The notes: generated by a model from the sequence alone, not told the origin. A stretch of DNA of 50,842 nt from Actinoallomurus sp. (GCA_025964625.1 JAOPYL010000257.1:1-50842); one strand, 5' to 3'. Shown: positions 42,211 to 50,684, counted from the stretch's first letter. Translations and numbers: made by a program.

Positions 42211-43748
42211 CCCGGCGGCGGATCGCCGCCGTGACCGTCGTTCCCGGCCGGCCGGATCCAGTCGAAGGTGCGCTCGACGGCTCGCTGCCAGTTGTCGTAC
42301 TCCACGGCGCGCCGGCTGGGGTCCATGCTGGGGAGCCATTGGGCCGCCCGGTGCCAGTTGCGTCGTAGTCCCTCGAGGTCGGGCCAGTACCCGACGGCGA
42401 GTCCGGCGGCGTACGCGGCGCCGAGGGACACGGTCTCGGCGGCCATGGGCCGTATCACCGGCACGTTGAGAACGTCGGCGATGATCTGCATGAGCAGGTT
42501 GTCGGCGGTCATGCCGCCGTCCACCTTGAGCGCCTTGAGGGCCAGCCCGGAGTCGGCGTTCATCGCGTCGACGACCTCGCGGGTCTGCCAGCCGGTCGCC
42601 TCGAGAACGGCGCGGGCGAGGTGTCCCTTGGTGATGTAGGAGGTCAGGCCGACGATGATGCCCCGGGCCTCGCTGCGCCAGTGCGGTGTGAACAGCCCGG
42701 AGAAGGCCGGCACGATGTAGCAGCCGCCGTTGTCGTCGACCGTGCGCGCCAGCGTCTCGATCTCTGGGGCGCTGCTGATCAGCCCGAGTCCGTCGCGGAA
42801 CCACTGGACCAGCGCGCCGGTGATGGCGATGGACCCTTCGAGGGCGTACACGGCAGGCTCTTCGCCGATCTTGTACCCGACGGTGGTGAGCAGGCCGTGT
42901 GTCGAGCGGACCGGTTCGGTGCCGGTGTTGAGGAGCAGGAAGCCACCGGTGCCGTACGTGCACTTCGCCTCGCCGGGCGCGAAACACGTCTGCCCGAACA
43001 GGGCCGCCTGCTGGTCGCCGAGCGCGGCCGCGATGCGCACGCCGGGCAGCACGCGCCGGGCCGTGCCGTACGTCTCCGTCGACGGCCGGATCTCCGGCAG
43101 CATCGGGCGGGGCACGCCGAAGAAGGCGAGCAGCCGCTCGTCCCAGTCGAGTGTGGTGAGATCCATCAGGAGCGTACGGCTGGCGTTGGTGACGTCGGTG
43201 ACGTGGAGACCGCCGTCGGGACCGCCGGTGAGGTTCCAGATGAGCCAGCTCTCCATCGTCCCGAAGAGCACGTCTCCGCGTTCGGCACTCTCGCGCAGGC
43301 CCGGCGTGTGGTCCAGCATCCAGCGGACGCGTGGCGCGGAGAAGTAGGTCGCCAGGGGCAGGCCGGAGCGCTCGCGCACACTGTCCGCCTGGGGGCTGCC
43401 GGAGAGTTCCTCGACGAGGGCGGCGGTCCGGGTGTCCTGCCAGACGATCGCCCGGCCGATCGGCCGGCCGGTATGCCGGTCCCACAGCACGGTGGTCTCA
43501 CGCTGGTTGGCGATCCCGAGCGCCGCCACCTGGTCGGGTGTGGCCCCGGCCTGGGCGACGGCCTCGGGCGCGATCCGCTCGAGGTTGCGCCAGATCTCCA
43601 TGGCGTCGTGCTCGACCCAGCCCGGCTTCGGGAAGTGCTGCCTGTGCTCGCGCTGCGTGACGGATACCAGCCGCCCGCCGTGGTCGAACAGGATGCATCG
43701 CGTCGACGTCGTCCCCTGGTCGATGGACATCACGTAGCGCTCTACCAT
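42207..43748 (-). CDS. glpK: glycerol kinase (copy 1, downstream of iclR)
   Basis: 513 aa from ATG 43748 with GGAGGTAGG upstream. FGGY kinase: phosphate-1 motif '[15 protein letters not shown]', '[11 protein letters not shown]', the FGGY-type '[20 protein letters not shown]', and '[20 protein letters not shown]'. It phosphorylates glycerol to sn-glycerol 3-phosphate. About 60% identical by eye to the second copy at 45689-47206 and probably co-transcribed with iclR (34 nt apart). It has a short Gly/Pro-rich C-terminal extension. Confidence 0.95.
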   Translation of the reverse strand: MVERYVMSIDQGTTSTRCILFDHGGRLVSVTQREHRQHFPKPGWVEHDAMEIWRNLERIAPEAVAQAGATPDQVAALGIANQRETTVLWDRHTGRPIGRAIVWQDTRTAALVEELSGSPQADSVRERSGLPLATYFSAPRVRWMLDHTPGLRESAERGDVLFGTMESWLIWNLTGGPDGGLHVTDVTNASRTLLMDLTTLDWDERLLAFFGVPRPMLPEIRPSTETYGTARRVLPGVRIAAALGDQQAALFGQTCFAPGEAKCTYGTGGFLLLNTGTEPVRSTHGLLTTVGYKIGEEPAVYALEGSIAITGALVQWFRDGLGLISSAPEIETLARTVDDNGGCYIVPAFSGLFTPHWRSEARGIIVGLTSYITKGHLARAVLEATGWQTREVVDAMNADSGLALKALKVDGGMTADNLLMQIIADVLNVPVIRPMAAETVSLGAAYAAGLAVGYWPDLEGLRRNWHRAAQWLPSMDPSRRAVEYDNWQRAVERTFDWIRPAGNDGHGGDPPPG

Positions 43749-43782
43749 CGCGTCCCTACCTCCAGATCCGGCAGGAGAGGCC

Positions 43783-44565
43783 TCACCAGCGGGAGGCCCC
43801 GAGATCTCGGGACACCGCGCGCGCGGCGTCGCGCACATAGGTCACCAGCGCGGGCTTCGGCCGGCCCTTGACATCGCAGATGCGCTCGACGGCGCCGGAT
43901 ATTCCGATGGCGCCGACGACCAGGCCGCCCTGACCGCGGATCGGCGCGGCGACGCCGGCCTCACCAACCGTCATCTCCTCGACCTCGGAGGCCCATCCCA
44001 TGTCCCTCACCTCCGCCAGCGCCCGGTCGAGGGCATGGGGAAGGGTGATCGTACGCCGGCTGAACGGCTCCAGCGTGCCGCGCAGCGCGGCCACCGCGCT
44101 CGCGTCGTACGCCAGGAGGACCTTTCCCAGCGCCGTGGCGTGCGTCGGCAGCAGGGCTCCGACGTCGAGGGCCTGCAGGGTGTCGTCCGGCCGGAACACG
44201 TGGTGGACGACGAGCACCTTGCCGTCCAGCGGTGTGCCGATCCGGACCGCCGCGCCGCTGCGTGCCGCGAGCGCGTCGGCCCAGTTGATCGCCCGCGACC
44301 GGAGCTCGTTGACGTCGAGATAGCTCGTGCCGAGGTGGAGCAGGGCCGCTCCTAGCTGGTACTTGCCGGTCTCGTCGTCCTGCTCGACGAAGCCGACGCC
44401 CTGAAGCGTGCGCAGAATGCCGTGGGCGGTGCCGCGCGCCAGGCCCAGTGAATTGGCGATCTCACTGACCCCCAGCCGGCCCGAGCCGCGGGCGAGCAGC
44501 CGCAGGATCGCGGCGGCACGCTCTATCGACTGGATGGGACCCGGCACACGGCACATCGTAGCCAT
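43783..44565 (-). CDS. IclR family regulator, GylR-like
   Basis: 260 aa. N-terminal winged HTH ('[15 protein letters not shown]', '[24 protein letters not shown]') and IclR effector domain ('[16 protein letters not shown]', '[25 protein letters not shown]'). In Streptomyces the IclR-family GylR represses the glycerol operon gylCABX; the same gene arrangement (iclR divergent from glpF-glpK) makes this its likely counterpart, responding to glycerol or glycerol 3-phosphate. Binding sites are proposed at 44578-44600 and 44685-44713. Confidence 0.92.
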   Translation of the reverse strand: MATMCRVPGPIQSIERAAAILRLLARGSGRLGVSEIANSLGLARGTAHGILRTLQGVGFVEQDDETGKYQLGAALLHLGTSYLDVNELRSRAINWADALAARSGAAVRIGTPLDGKVLVVHHVFRPDDTLQALDVGALLPTHATALGKVLLAYDASAVAALRGTLEPFSRRTITLPHALDRALAEVRDMGWASEVEEMTVGEAGVAAPIRGQGGLVVGAIGISGAVERICDVKGRPKPALVTYVRDAARAVSRDLGASRW

Positions 44566-44577
44566 GTCGTCATATGT

Positions 44578-44600
44578 TCGACCATGTCGGCATTGGTCGA
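44578..44600. promoter_or_regulatory. probable IclR operator near the iclR start
   Basis: Inverted repeat TCGACCA-N9-TGGTCGA. The spacer contains TGTCGGCA (44585-44592), a half-site that recurs twice in the larger palindrome in front of glpF. It lies 13 nt upstream of the iclR start codon, fitting autoregulation. Confidence 0.55.
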
Positions 44601-44684
44601 CGGGATCCGAGCCAGGCTCGATGGCTCAGCCATGATCTTCCGGGACGGGGGTTGCCCGAGGAGGGAGGCCGATCCGGCGACGCG

Positions 44685-44713
44685 GACAGGTGCCGACATT
44701 GTCGGCACCTGTC
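44685..44713. promoter_or_regulatory. 29-bp palindrome in front of glpF, probable IclR operator
   Basis: A perfect 13-bp inverted repeat, GACAGGTGCCGAC and GTCGGCACCTGTC around ATT. It abuts the -35 of the glpF promoter (3 nt apart) and contains TGCCGACA/TGTCGGCA, shared with the site next to iclR. A terminator is less likely because no gene ends here. Confidence 0.7.
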
Positions 44714-44715
44714 TG

Positions 44716-44744
44716 TTGACCCTCTGCTCGCGGCAACTTAACGT
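44716..44744 (+). promoter_or_regulatory. vegetative-type promoter of glpF-glpK
   Basis: TTGACC (44716-44721), 17-nt spacer, TAACGT (44739-44744), 87 nt upstream of the glpF GTG. Both hexamers fit the actinomycete HrdB/sigma-A consensus and the spacing is ideal. Confidence 0.65.
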
Positions 44745-44830
44745 CCGGACAGCCGTGAGAGAGGTCACATGCCTCCTCGCGTGCTGTGCCTCGCGGTGTC
44801 CGGACCGGACATCACCATCAAGGAGGAGAC

Positions 44831-45661
44831 GTGGCAGAGCGGTTTAAAATCCCAGGGCTGGCCGGTGAGCTGGCCGCCGAGTTCGCGGGGACGCTGATCC
44901 TTATCCTGTTCGGTGTCGGCGTTGTCGCGCAGGTGGTCGCGACGACGGGCCTCGGCGGCCACGACAGCATCGCGTGGGCGTGGGGCCTCGGCGTCACGTT
45001 CGGCGTCTATGTGGCAGGGCGGATCAGCGGCGCGCATCTCAACCCGGCGGTCACCGTCGCGCTCGCGGTCTTCAAGGGTTTCTCCTGGCGGAAGGTTCTG
45101 CCGTATTCACTGGCCCAGTTCCTCGGTGCCTTCGTGGCCGCCCTCATCGTGCGATGGAACTACACCGAGGTGCTGGCGAAGTTCGACCCAGGGCACACCA
45201 TCAAGAGCCAGTTCGTCTTCTCCACCCTGCCGGGCAACGGCGCGTTGCCCGTGCACACCTGGGGTGCCTTCCGTGACCAGGTGATCGGCACCGCGATCCT
45301 GCTCTTCTTGATCCTCGCCGTCACCGACCTGCGGAACTCCGCACCCGCCGCCAACCTCGCACCGTTCATCATCGGCCTGATCGTGGTGGCGATCGGCATG
45401 GCGTTCGGTACGGACGCGGGCTACGCGATCAACCCGGCCCGTGACTTCGGGCCGCGGCTGGCCTCGTTCTTCACCGGGTATGGAGGCGCGTTCCGCGACC
45501 AATACGGTGACCTGTACTTCTGGGTGCCCATCGTCGGCCCGCTCATCGGCGGAGTGGTCGGCGCCGGCCTGTACAAGGTGCTGATCGGGCGGTTCCTGCC
45601 GCCGGAAGACGTGCCGGAACCCGGCCGGCTGCCGGCCGACACCGAGCTCGAGACCGCCTGA
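44831..45661 (+). CDS. glpF: glycerol uptake facilitator (aquaglyceroporin)
   Basis: 276 aa from GTG 44831, preceded by AAGGAGGAG. Six helices and two half-helices with the NPA motifs at 71-73 ('GAHLNPAVTVAL') and 201-203 ('AINPARDFGPRL'). The Arg204-Asp205 after the second NPA is the selectivity filter pattern of glycerol-conducting members. It admits glycerol by facilitated diffusion, trapped by the kinase encoded 27 nt downstream. Equivalent to gylC of Streptomyces. Confidence 0.96.
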   Translation: MAERFKIPGLAGELAAEFAGTLILILFGVGVVAQVVATTGLGGHDSIAWAWGLGVTFGVYVAGRISGAHLNPAVTVALAVFKGFSWRKVLPYSLAQFLGAFVAALIVRWNYTEVLAKFDPGHTIKSQFVFSTLPGNGALPVHTWGAFRDQVIGTAILLFLILAVTDLRNSAPAANLAPFIIGLIVVAIGMAFGTDAGYAINPARDFGPRLASFFTGYGGAFRDQYGDLYFWVPIVGPLIGGVVGAGLYKVLIGRFLPPEDVPEPGRLPADTELETA

Positions 45662-45688
45662 GCCCGCAATCGATAGAAAGGCGTTTTC

Positions 45689-47206
45689 ATGGCCGATTTC
45701 GTCGGAGCCGTTGACCAGGGCACCACGAGCACCCGTTTCATGATCTTCGATCACTCGGGCAACGAGGTGGCGAAGCACCAGCTCGAGCACGAGCAGATCA
45801 TGCCGCAGCCCGGATGGGTCGAGCACGACCCGACCGAGATCTGGGAGCGCACGCGGTCCGTCATCGGGACCGCGCTGCGCAAGGCGAACCTGACCGCCGC
45901 CGACCTCGCGGCACTCGGCATCACCAACCAGCGCGAGACCACCGTGGTGTGGAACCGCCGCACCGGACGGCCGTACTACAACGCGATCGTGTGGCAGGAC
46001 ACCCGTACCGACCGCATCGCCTCGGCGCTGGACCGCGACGGCCGCGGCGACGTGATCCGCGAGAAGGCCGGGCTGCCGCCGGCGACGTACTTCTCGGGCG
46101 GCAAGATCCAGTGGATTCTGGAGAACGTCGACGGGGTGCGTGAGGCGGCCGAGGCGGGAGACGCCGTCTTCGGCAACACAGACAGCTGGCTGCTGTGGAA
46201 CCTCACCGGCGGAGTCGGCGGCGGCGTGCATGTCACCGACCCGACCAACGCCAGCCGCACGATGCTGATGAACCTGGAGACGCTGGACTGGGACGACGAG
46301 CTGCTCTCCTTCTTCGACATCCCGCGGCGGATGCTCCCGGAGATCCGGCCGTCGTCCAACCCGCACTTCTACGGGCTCACGCTGGCGAACGGCCCCCTCG
46401 GCGGCGAGGTGCCGCTGTCCGGCGATCTCGGCGACCAGCAGGCGGCGACCGTCGGGCAGGTCTGCTTCGCTCCCGGCGAGGCCAAGAACACCTACGGCAC
46501 CGGCAACTTCCTGCTGCTCAACACCGGCACCGAGCTGGTGCGGTCCAAGAACGGGCTGCTCACGACGGTCTGCTACCAGTTCGGCTCCGAGCGGCCGGTG
46601 TACGCGCTGGAAGGATCCATCGCGGTCACCGGGTCGGCCGTGCAGTGGCTGCGCGACCAGCTCGGCATCATCTCCGGGGCCTCGCAGAGCGAGGCGCTCG
46701 CCCGCCAGGTCGACGACAACGGCGGCGTCTACTTCGTGCCCGCCTTCTCCGGCCTGTTCGCGCCGCACTGGCGGTCCGACGCCCGCGGCGCCATCGTCGG
46801 ACTCTCCCGCTACAACACCAACGCCCATCTCGCGCGGGCCACGCTCGAGTCGATCTGCGACCACACCCGCGACGTCGTCGAGGCGATGCGGCAGGACTCC
46901 GGCGTCGCCCTCGACGTGCTGCGCGTCGACGGCGGCGTGACCGCCAACGAGCTGTGCATGGAGATGCAGGCCGACATCCTCGGCGTGCCGGTCTCCAAAC
47001 CGATGGTCGCCGAGACCACCGCGCTCGGCGCGGCCTACGCCGCGGGCCTGGCCACCGGGTTCTGGCAGACGACGGACGAGCTCCGGCAGAACTGGAACGA
47101 GGCCCGGCGCTGGCAGCCACAGTGGAGCGACGAGCAGCGCGCCTCCGGCTACGCCGGCTGGAAGAAGGCCGTGAACCGCACCCTCGACTGGGTCGACGTC
47201 GACTGA
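45689..47206 (+). CDS. glpK: glycerol kinase (copy 2, operon with glpF)
   Basis: 505 aa, the standard length. Motifs are '[18 protein letters not shown]', '[13 protein letters not shown]', '[12 protein letters not shown]', '[12 protein letters not shown]', '[20 protein letters not shown]' and '[20 protein letters not shown]'. Ribosome site AAAGG precedes the ATG. It forms glycerol 3-phosphate and is translated with the facilitator. No glycerol-3-phosphate dehydrogenase gene follows, unlike gylCAB. A strong hairpin at 47286 ends the operon. Confidence 0.96.
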   Translation: MADFVGAVDQGTTSTRFMIFDHSGNEVAKHQLEHEQIMPQPGWVEHDPTEIWERTRSVIGTALRKANLTAADLAALGITNQRETTVVWNRRTGRPYYNAIVWQDTRTDRIASALDRDGRGDVIREKAGLPPATYFSGGKIQWILENVDGVREAAEAGDAVFGNTDSWLLWNLTGGVGGGVHVTDPTNASRTMLMNLETLDWDDELLSFFDIPRRMLPEIRPSSNPHFYGLTLANGPLGGEVPLSGDLGDQQAATVGQVCFAPGEAKNTYGTGNFLLLNTGTELVRSKNGLLTTVCYQFGSERPVYALEGSIAVTGSAVQWLRDQLGIISGASQSEALARQVDDNGGVYFVPAFSGLFAPHWRSDARGAIVGLSRYNTNAHLARATLESICDHTRDVVEAMRQDSGVALDVLRVDGGVTANELCMEMQADILGVPVSKPMVAETTALGAAYAAGLATGFWQTTDELRQNWNEARRWQPQWSDEQRASGYAGWKKAVNRTLDWVDVD

Positions 47207-47285
47207 CCCATCCGTCCGATGGCGGCGGCGGACCGTCCACGGCACGCCGCCCGCCCGGATGCGTCGCTGACCGGGCCCGCCACCG

Positions 47286-47322
47286 GGTCGGGCCTCGCAC
47301 CCATGCGGTGCGAGGCCCGACC
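47286..47322. terminator. bidirectional terminator between glpK and peptide gene 1
   Basis: Perfect 16-bp stem (GGTCGGGCCTCGCACC / GGTGCGAGGCCCGACC) with a 5-nt loop, 80 nt past the glpK stop and 32 nt past the stop of the minus-strand peptide gene. Its core GGGCCTCGCACC is repeated in the terminator of peptide gene 2. Confidence 0.8.
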
Positions 47323-47354
47323 GGCGTGACCGGCTGCCGCTGACTCGTCGACTC

Positions 47355-47594
47355 CTAATCGTCGTCGTCGTCGTCAAAGAAGAAGTTGTTGTCACAGCAG
47401 CCACAGCAGCCACAGCCGCCACAGCCGCCACCCCAGAAGAATTGGCCCGCCAGGCTCTGAGGTGTGCCGGTCGCAGGGGCGCTGGCTGGAGCGACGGACG
47501 CACTGGCGTGGGACGCCGCACCAAGCATGAGCGCTGCTCCACCCGCGAAGGCCGCGCCGGAGATGACGAGTGCGAGCCGCTTCGGAATTCCCAT
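47355..47594 (-). CDS. secreted Gly/Cys-rich acidic-tail peptide 1
   Basis: 79 aa from ATG 47594 with GGGAGGTAG upstream. Residues 1-33 are a Sec signal peptide (PKR, hydrophobic core, AxA site near 'ASHASA'). A linker 'APATGTPQSLAGQFFW' follows, then 'GGGCGGCGCCGCC' (six Cys in 13 residues) and a tail 'DNNFFFDDDDDD'. The Cys and Asp parts are encoded by trinucleotide-type repeats (a run of GTC on the plus strand near 47358-47376). No known family. A tandem paralog follows at 47950-48165. Could bind metal at the cell surface or be a precursor peptide; neither is shown. Confidence 0.75.
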   Translation of the reverse strand: MGIPKRLALVISGAAFAGGAALMLGAASHASASVAPASAPATGTPQSLAGQFFWGGGCGGCGCCGCCDNNFFFDDDDDD

Positions 47595-47780
47595 GGAAAC
47601 TACCTCCCTGTTCGTCTTCCTGACGTGGCACCTGACTGCCACGCCGAGCAATTTGGGGTATTTCCTGCCCCATCGCCTACATTCCACATCACATGCTCCG
47701 AGTGTCAGAATCAATACTGACAAGCAGGTATATACGCCCTTTTGACTAGGATCGGATGGTTCGAAAGGACGGCTTTAAGC
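47595..47780 (-). promoter_or_regulatory. duplicated upstream region, copy 1
   Basis: The 185 nt before peptide gene 1 align with the 185 nt before gene 2. Block A (47649-47680) carries CAATTTGGGG...CCCCATCGCCTA with a GGGG/CCCC hairpin. Block B (47710-47750) is ATCAATACTGACAAGCAGG followed by TATATACGCC. An outer motif GGACGGCTTTAA starts at 47767. Block B is the likely promoter, block A a leader element. Together with the terminator of gene 2 this accounts for the 355-nt gap 47595-47949. Confidence 0.6.
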
Positions 47781-47885
47781 AATCGCTCATCAGGGCGACG
47801 CCGAGTCGTGCGGCGCGGGATCCCTGATACGGGACGGCCCGCGCCCTCCTCGCCGGGGACTCGCGGAGAAGATCCGTCATGAGAT

Positions 47886-47916
47886 GGGGCCTCGCACCAG
47901 CTCGGTGCAAGGCCCC
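47886..47916 (-). terminator. terminator of peptide gene 2
   Basis: GGGGCCT/AGGCCCC and GCACC/GGTGC stems around AGCTC with one mismatch, 33 nt past the stop. Its sequence matches the core of the hairpin at 47286-47322, so the terminator was duplicated with the gene. Confidence 0.7.
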
Positions 47917-47949
47917 TCGGGTGTTCACCGGTCCTCTGCCGGCCGGCGC

Positions 47950-48165
47950 TCAGCACCAGTCGCAGTCGTTCCAGTCGTCGGAGCAGCCGCCGCCGCAGCC
48001 CCCGGTGAAGATCTGGTCGACGAGATGCTGAGGTGTGCCGGTCGCCGGCGCGCCGGCCGGAGCTGAGACGGCGGCACCCGCAGGGGCCGCGCCGGCTGTG
48101 AGCGCCACTGCGCCCGCGAAGGCCGCGCCGGAGACGGCGAGTGCGAACCGCTTGGAAATGCCCAT
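47950..48165 (-). CDS. secreted Gly/Cys-rich acidic peptide 2 (paralog of peptide 1)
   Basis: 71 aa from ATG 48165 with AAGGAGGTAA upstream. The signal peptide 'MGISKRFALAVSGAAFAG' matches 'MGIPKRLALVISGAAFAG' of peptide 1, and the linker 'APATGTPQHLVDQIF' matches 'APATGTPQSLAGQFF'. The C-terminal core differs: 'TGGCGGGCSDDWNDCDWC', four Cys with acidic and Trp residues. Conserved leader with variable core recalls exported bacteriocin or RiPP precursors, but these have a Sec signal and no modifying enzyme lies nearby. Function unknown. Confidence 0.75.
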   Translation of the reverse strand: MGISKRFALAVSGAAFAGAVALTAGAAPAGAAVSAPAGAPATGTPQHLVDQIFTGGCGGGCSDDWNDCDWC

Positions 48166-48352
48166 CGAAATTACCTCCTTGGGTCGCCTTCTTGACGTGA
48201 CGCGGGACTGTCGTGCCGGGCAATTAGGGGCGCTTTAGGCCCTATCGCCTAATCCCAGGTGACATGCCGCAGCCATCGAAATCAATACCGACAAACACGG
48301 ATATGCGAGGTCTTGACCACGTTTGGAGGGGAACGAGGGGCGGCTTTAAAAC
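48166..48352 (-). promoter_or_regulatory. duplicated upstream region, copy 2
   Basis: Block A at 48221-48252 (CAATTAGGGG...CCTATCGCCTAA), block B at 48281-48318 (ATCAATACCGACAAACACGG then ATATGCG) and an outer motif CGGCTTTAAA at 48341, all at the same distances from the ATG as in copy 1. The remaining part of the 462-nt gap up to 48627 belongs to the upstream side of the universal stress protein gene; apart from a weak DosR-box-like sequence near 48516-48529 I see nothing there. Confidence 0.6.
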
Positions 48353-48627
48353 AAGTCCTACCGGGCGGGAGACCAGGTCAGGCCGACGTAGATCATTACC
48401 TGGAATGCCGTCATCGTCCACCATGGCGGAAAGCCGTGGCCCCAGTGTCGGCGGCCACTCGGGCCGGCCGGCCGGAACCGCGATCCTTCACCTGCTACGG
48501 CCGGCCGGTGCTTACAGGACCATCGGCGCACCGTCTGAGACCTTCCGGCCCTGAAATCGGCTCCGCTCCTTCGCTGTGCTGGAGATGTGGGGAGGTCACC
48601 GCGGCAAGCGGCAGGAGGGGACTCGGC

Positions 48628-49494
48628 ATGAACGCGATCATCGTGGGAGCAGACGGATCGGACCACAGCCTGCGTGCGATCGAGTGGGCCGCCGAGGAGG
48701 CGGCGCGACGGGGGCTGGCCCTGCGGATCGTGAACGCCGCGGCCCCCTGGCTGTACGACACTCCCATCGACCCACGGCTCGGAGCCGTGCGCAAATGGCT
48801 GCTCACCAGCGGTGAGGAAGTAATCGCGGAGGCCATCGCGGTCGCCCGGGCACGGGACACCGACCTCGACGTGGACGGGGAGGCCGTGCCGGGGGGCGCC
48901 GCCCGGGCACTGCTGGAGAGGGCACGGGACGCCTCCATGGTCGTGGTGGGCAGCCACGGGGTCGGCACGGTCGCGGGTCTGCTGCTCGGCTCGACGGCGC
49001 TGCAGGTGGTCACCCACGCCCCGGTGCCCACCGTGGTCGTACGCCATCTCGAGCCGGTCGCACGGCAGGAGATCGCCGTCGGTGTGGACGGATCCGCGGT
49101 CGGAGAGGCGGCCCTCGGCTTCGCCTTCGAGGAGGCCGGCCTCCGCAAGGCACGGCTGCGGGTGATCCACGTCTGGTCCGACCCCCGCTCGGCCGGGCTC
49201 GGGGAGATGATGCCGCTGGTCTATGACCCGGGGATCGTCGCGGAGGATCAGATTCGCCGGCTCGGCGAGTCGCTGGCGGCCTGGCGGGAGAAGTACCCGG
49301 ACATCCAGGTCGTCTCCGAGGTCGTCCACGGACGCCCGGCACGGGTCCTCGCCGGTGCCTCCGCCCGCGCCGATCTTCTGGCGGTCGGCACGCGCGGGCG
49401 CGGCGGCTTCGCCGGCCTGCTGCTCGGTTCGGTCAGCCACGGCCTGCTCCACCACGCGCACTGTCCCCTGGCCGTGGTGCCATCCGGACCCTGA
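48628..49494 (+). CDS. tandem universal stress protein (two USP domains)
   Basis: 288 aa from ATG 48628 with CAGGAGGGG upstream; the frame is open further 5' without support. Two USP domains (about 1-143 and 149-288), each with the ATP-binding pattern G-x2-G-x9-G-S: 'GSHGVGTVAGLLLGSTA' and 'GTRGRGGFAGLLLGSVS'. Both thus look ATP-binding. Tandem USPs of this size are typical members of the mycobacterial DosR dormancy regulon (for example Rv2005c, Rv2623). The neighbourhood with an Acg-like nitroreductase and a DevR-like regulator fits. Confidence 0.94.
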   Translation: MNAIIVGADGSDHSLRAIEWAAEEAARRGLALRIVNAAAPWLYDTPIDPRLGAVRKWLLTSGEEVIAEAIAVARARDTDLDVDGEAVPGGAARALLERARDASMVVVGSHGVGTVAGLLLGSTALQVVTHAPVPTVVVRHLEPVARQEIAVGVDGSAVGEAALGFAFEEAGLRKARLRVIHVWSDPRSAGLGEMMPLVYDPGIVAEDQIRRLGESLAAWREKYPDIQVVSEVVHGRPARVLAGASARADLLAVGTRGRGGFAGLLLGSVSHGLLHHAHCPLAVVPSGP

Positions 49495-49593
49495 GCTGGA
49501 CCGGTGCGGCCGGCGGGCCGGGGCACGGCGCTGACGACCCTGTCCCGAGGAGGTTCCGGCCTCCGCCGGGTTCCCGGTCCGAGGTCCCTGGTC

Positions 49594-49613
49594 GTCGGGA
49601 CCTTCGTCTCTGC
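49594..49613 (+). promoter_or_regulatory. DosR/DevR-box-like site upstream of the Acg-like gene
   Basis: GGGAC (49597-49601)-CTTC-GTCTC (49606-49610) matches 9 of 10 core positions of the DosR consensus half-sites GGGAC-N4-GTCCC. It lies about 60 nt before the start codon. It partly overlaps a perfect inverted repeat AGGTCCC-N8-GGGACCT (49582-49603). Confidence 0.45.
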
Positions 49614-49669
49614 TCCGCCGAAGACCGTGAATGGTGCGCTGAAGACCTACCGAACGACGAGGAGCGATC

Positions 49670-50665
49670 ATGGATACCGCGAGCACCCCGGAGGAGGAGA
49701 AGGTCGCGCACTTTCTCGTCGACGCCGCGGTGTGGGCGGTGTCTGTCCACAACACCCAGCCGTGGTGGTTCGGCACCTGCGGTTCGACGGTGACCGTGCA
49801 CGCCGACGCCGACCGCCGGCTGGAAATCGCCGACCCGGATGGCCGGGAGATGCTGATCAGCTGCGGGGCCGCGGTGTACACACTCCGTCTGGCCGTGTGT
49901 CACCTCGGCCACCTGCCGGACGTGCGGATGCTGTCCGACCCCGAACGGCCAGGAGAGGTCGCCCAGGTGGGCGTCGGACCGCCGTATTCCCCCACCGCCG
50001 ACGAGAGGCAGATGTACCCGCAGATCCGGCGCCGGCGCGGTCACCGCGGCGGATTCCGGCCCGGCGGCCTGCCGGCCGGGCTGCTGCAGATATTGCGCGC
50101 GCAGGCCTACGCGGAGCGCGTGTCGCTGCGCATCGTGGCGGACCCCAGGGCGCGGATCGCGCTGGCCGCCCTCACCGAGGCAGCCGAGCAGATCCAGCGG
50201 CGGAATCCGGTGTACGCCGCCGAGGCGGCCCGCTGGGCGCCGGCGTCCGGCGGCGACCGCCCGGACGGGATGGACGGCGATGCGTACCCGCGAGAGTCGG
50301 CGCGCATCGACCCGCACTTTGCCGGAGGGCGCGACTTCGCGCGAGGTCAGGGCTGGGGCCGGACGGATGGCGAGCGGCAGGAGGCGACCGGGGTCGTCGC
50401 ACTGCTGGTCACCGATCAGGACGGACGCGCCGACTGGCTACGGGCCGGACAGGCCCTGCAGCGGATCCTGCTGTGCGCTGCCGTGCATGACGTGGCGGCC
50501 GCCTTCCACACCCAGGCGCTGGAGATGCCGGACCTCCGGGAGCTGATCCGGACCCGGTTCTGCGACGGCGCCTGTCCGCAGATGATCATGCGCCTGGGCG
50601 TCGCCCATGTCGAGGCCGGGGGCGCACGGCGATCCGTCACCGAGCTTACGAGAGGGGAGCTCTGA
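49670..50665 (+). CDS. Acg-family nitroreductase-like protein
   Basis: 331 aa, the same length as mycobacterial Acg (Rv2032). 'AVWAVSVHNTQPWWF' is the FMN-phosphate-binding start of nitroreductase-fold Acg proteins; 'LEIADPDGREMLISCGAAVYTLRLAV' and 'VVALLVTDQDGRADWLRAGQALQRILL' are also characteristic. Acg proteins bind FMN but are internally duplicated and occluded, and are thought to store or sequester flavin under hypoxia or dormancy instead of reducing nitro compounds. GAGGAG precedes the ATG. Convergent with the DevR-like gene, 19 nt apart. Confidence 0.9.
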   Translation: MDTASTPEEEKVAHFLVDAAVWAVSVHNTQPWWFGTCGSTVTVHADADRRLEIADPDGREMLISCGAAVYTLRLAVCHLGHLPDVRMLSDPERPGEVAQVGVGPPYSPTADERQMYPQIRRRRGHRGGFRPGGLPAGLLQILRAQAYAERVSLRIVADPRARIALAALTEAAEQIQRRNPVYAAEAARWAPASGGDRPDGMDGDAYPRESARIDPHFAGGRDFARGQGWGRTDGERQEATGVVALLVTDQDGRADWLRAGQALQRILLCAAVHDVAAAFHTQALEMPDLRELIRTRFCDGACPQMIMRLGVAHVEAGGARRSVTELTRGEL

Positions 50666-50684
50666 CCGGAGCCGTACCGCCTGG

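Noticed and set aside
44685-44713. 29-bp palindrome as a transcription terminator
   Set aside because: No gene ends upstream of it in either direction; it sits next to a good promoter, so an operator is the better reading.
45107-47542. 811-codon minus-strand frame opposite glpF-glpK
   Set aside because: Antisense shadow of two conserved genes, low-complexity His/Arg/Gly-rich translation, no start context.
47286-47916. repeated GGGCCTCGCACC hairpins as a CRISPR-like or REP repeat family
   Set aside because: Only two copies, each at the end of one of the duplicated peptide genes; best explained as duplicated terminators.
47355-48165. lanthipeptide/lasso-type RiPP cluster
   Set aside because: Cys-rich cores invite the idea, but there is a Sec signal peptide and no modification enzyme, protease or dedicated exporter nearby.
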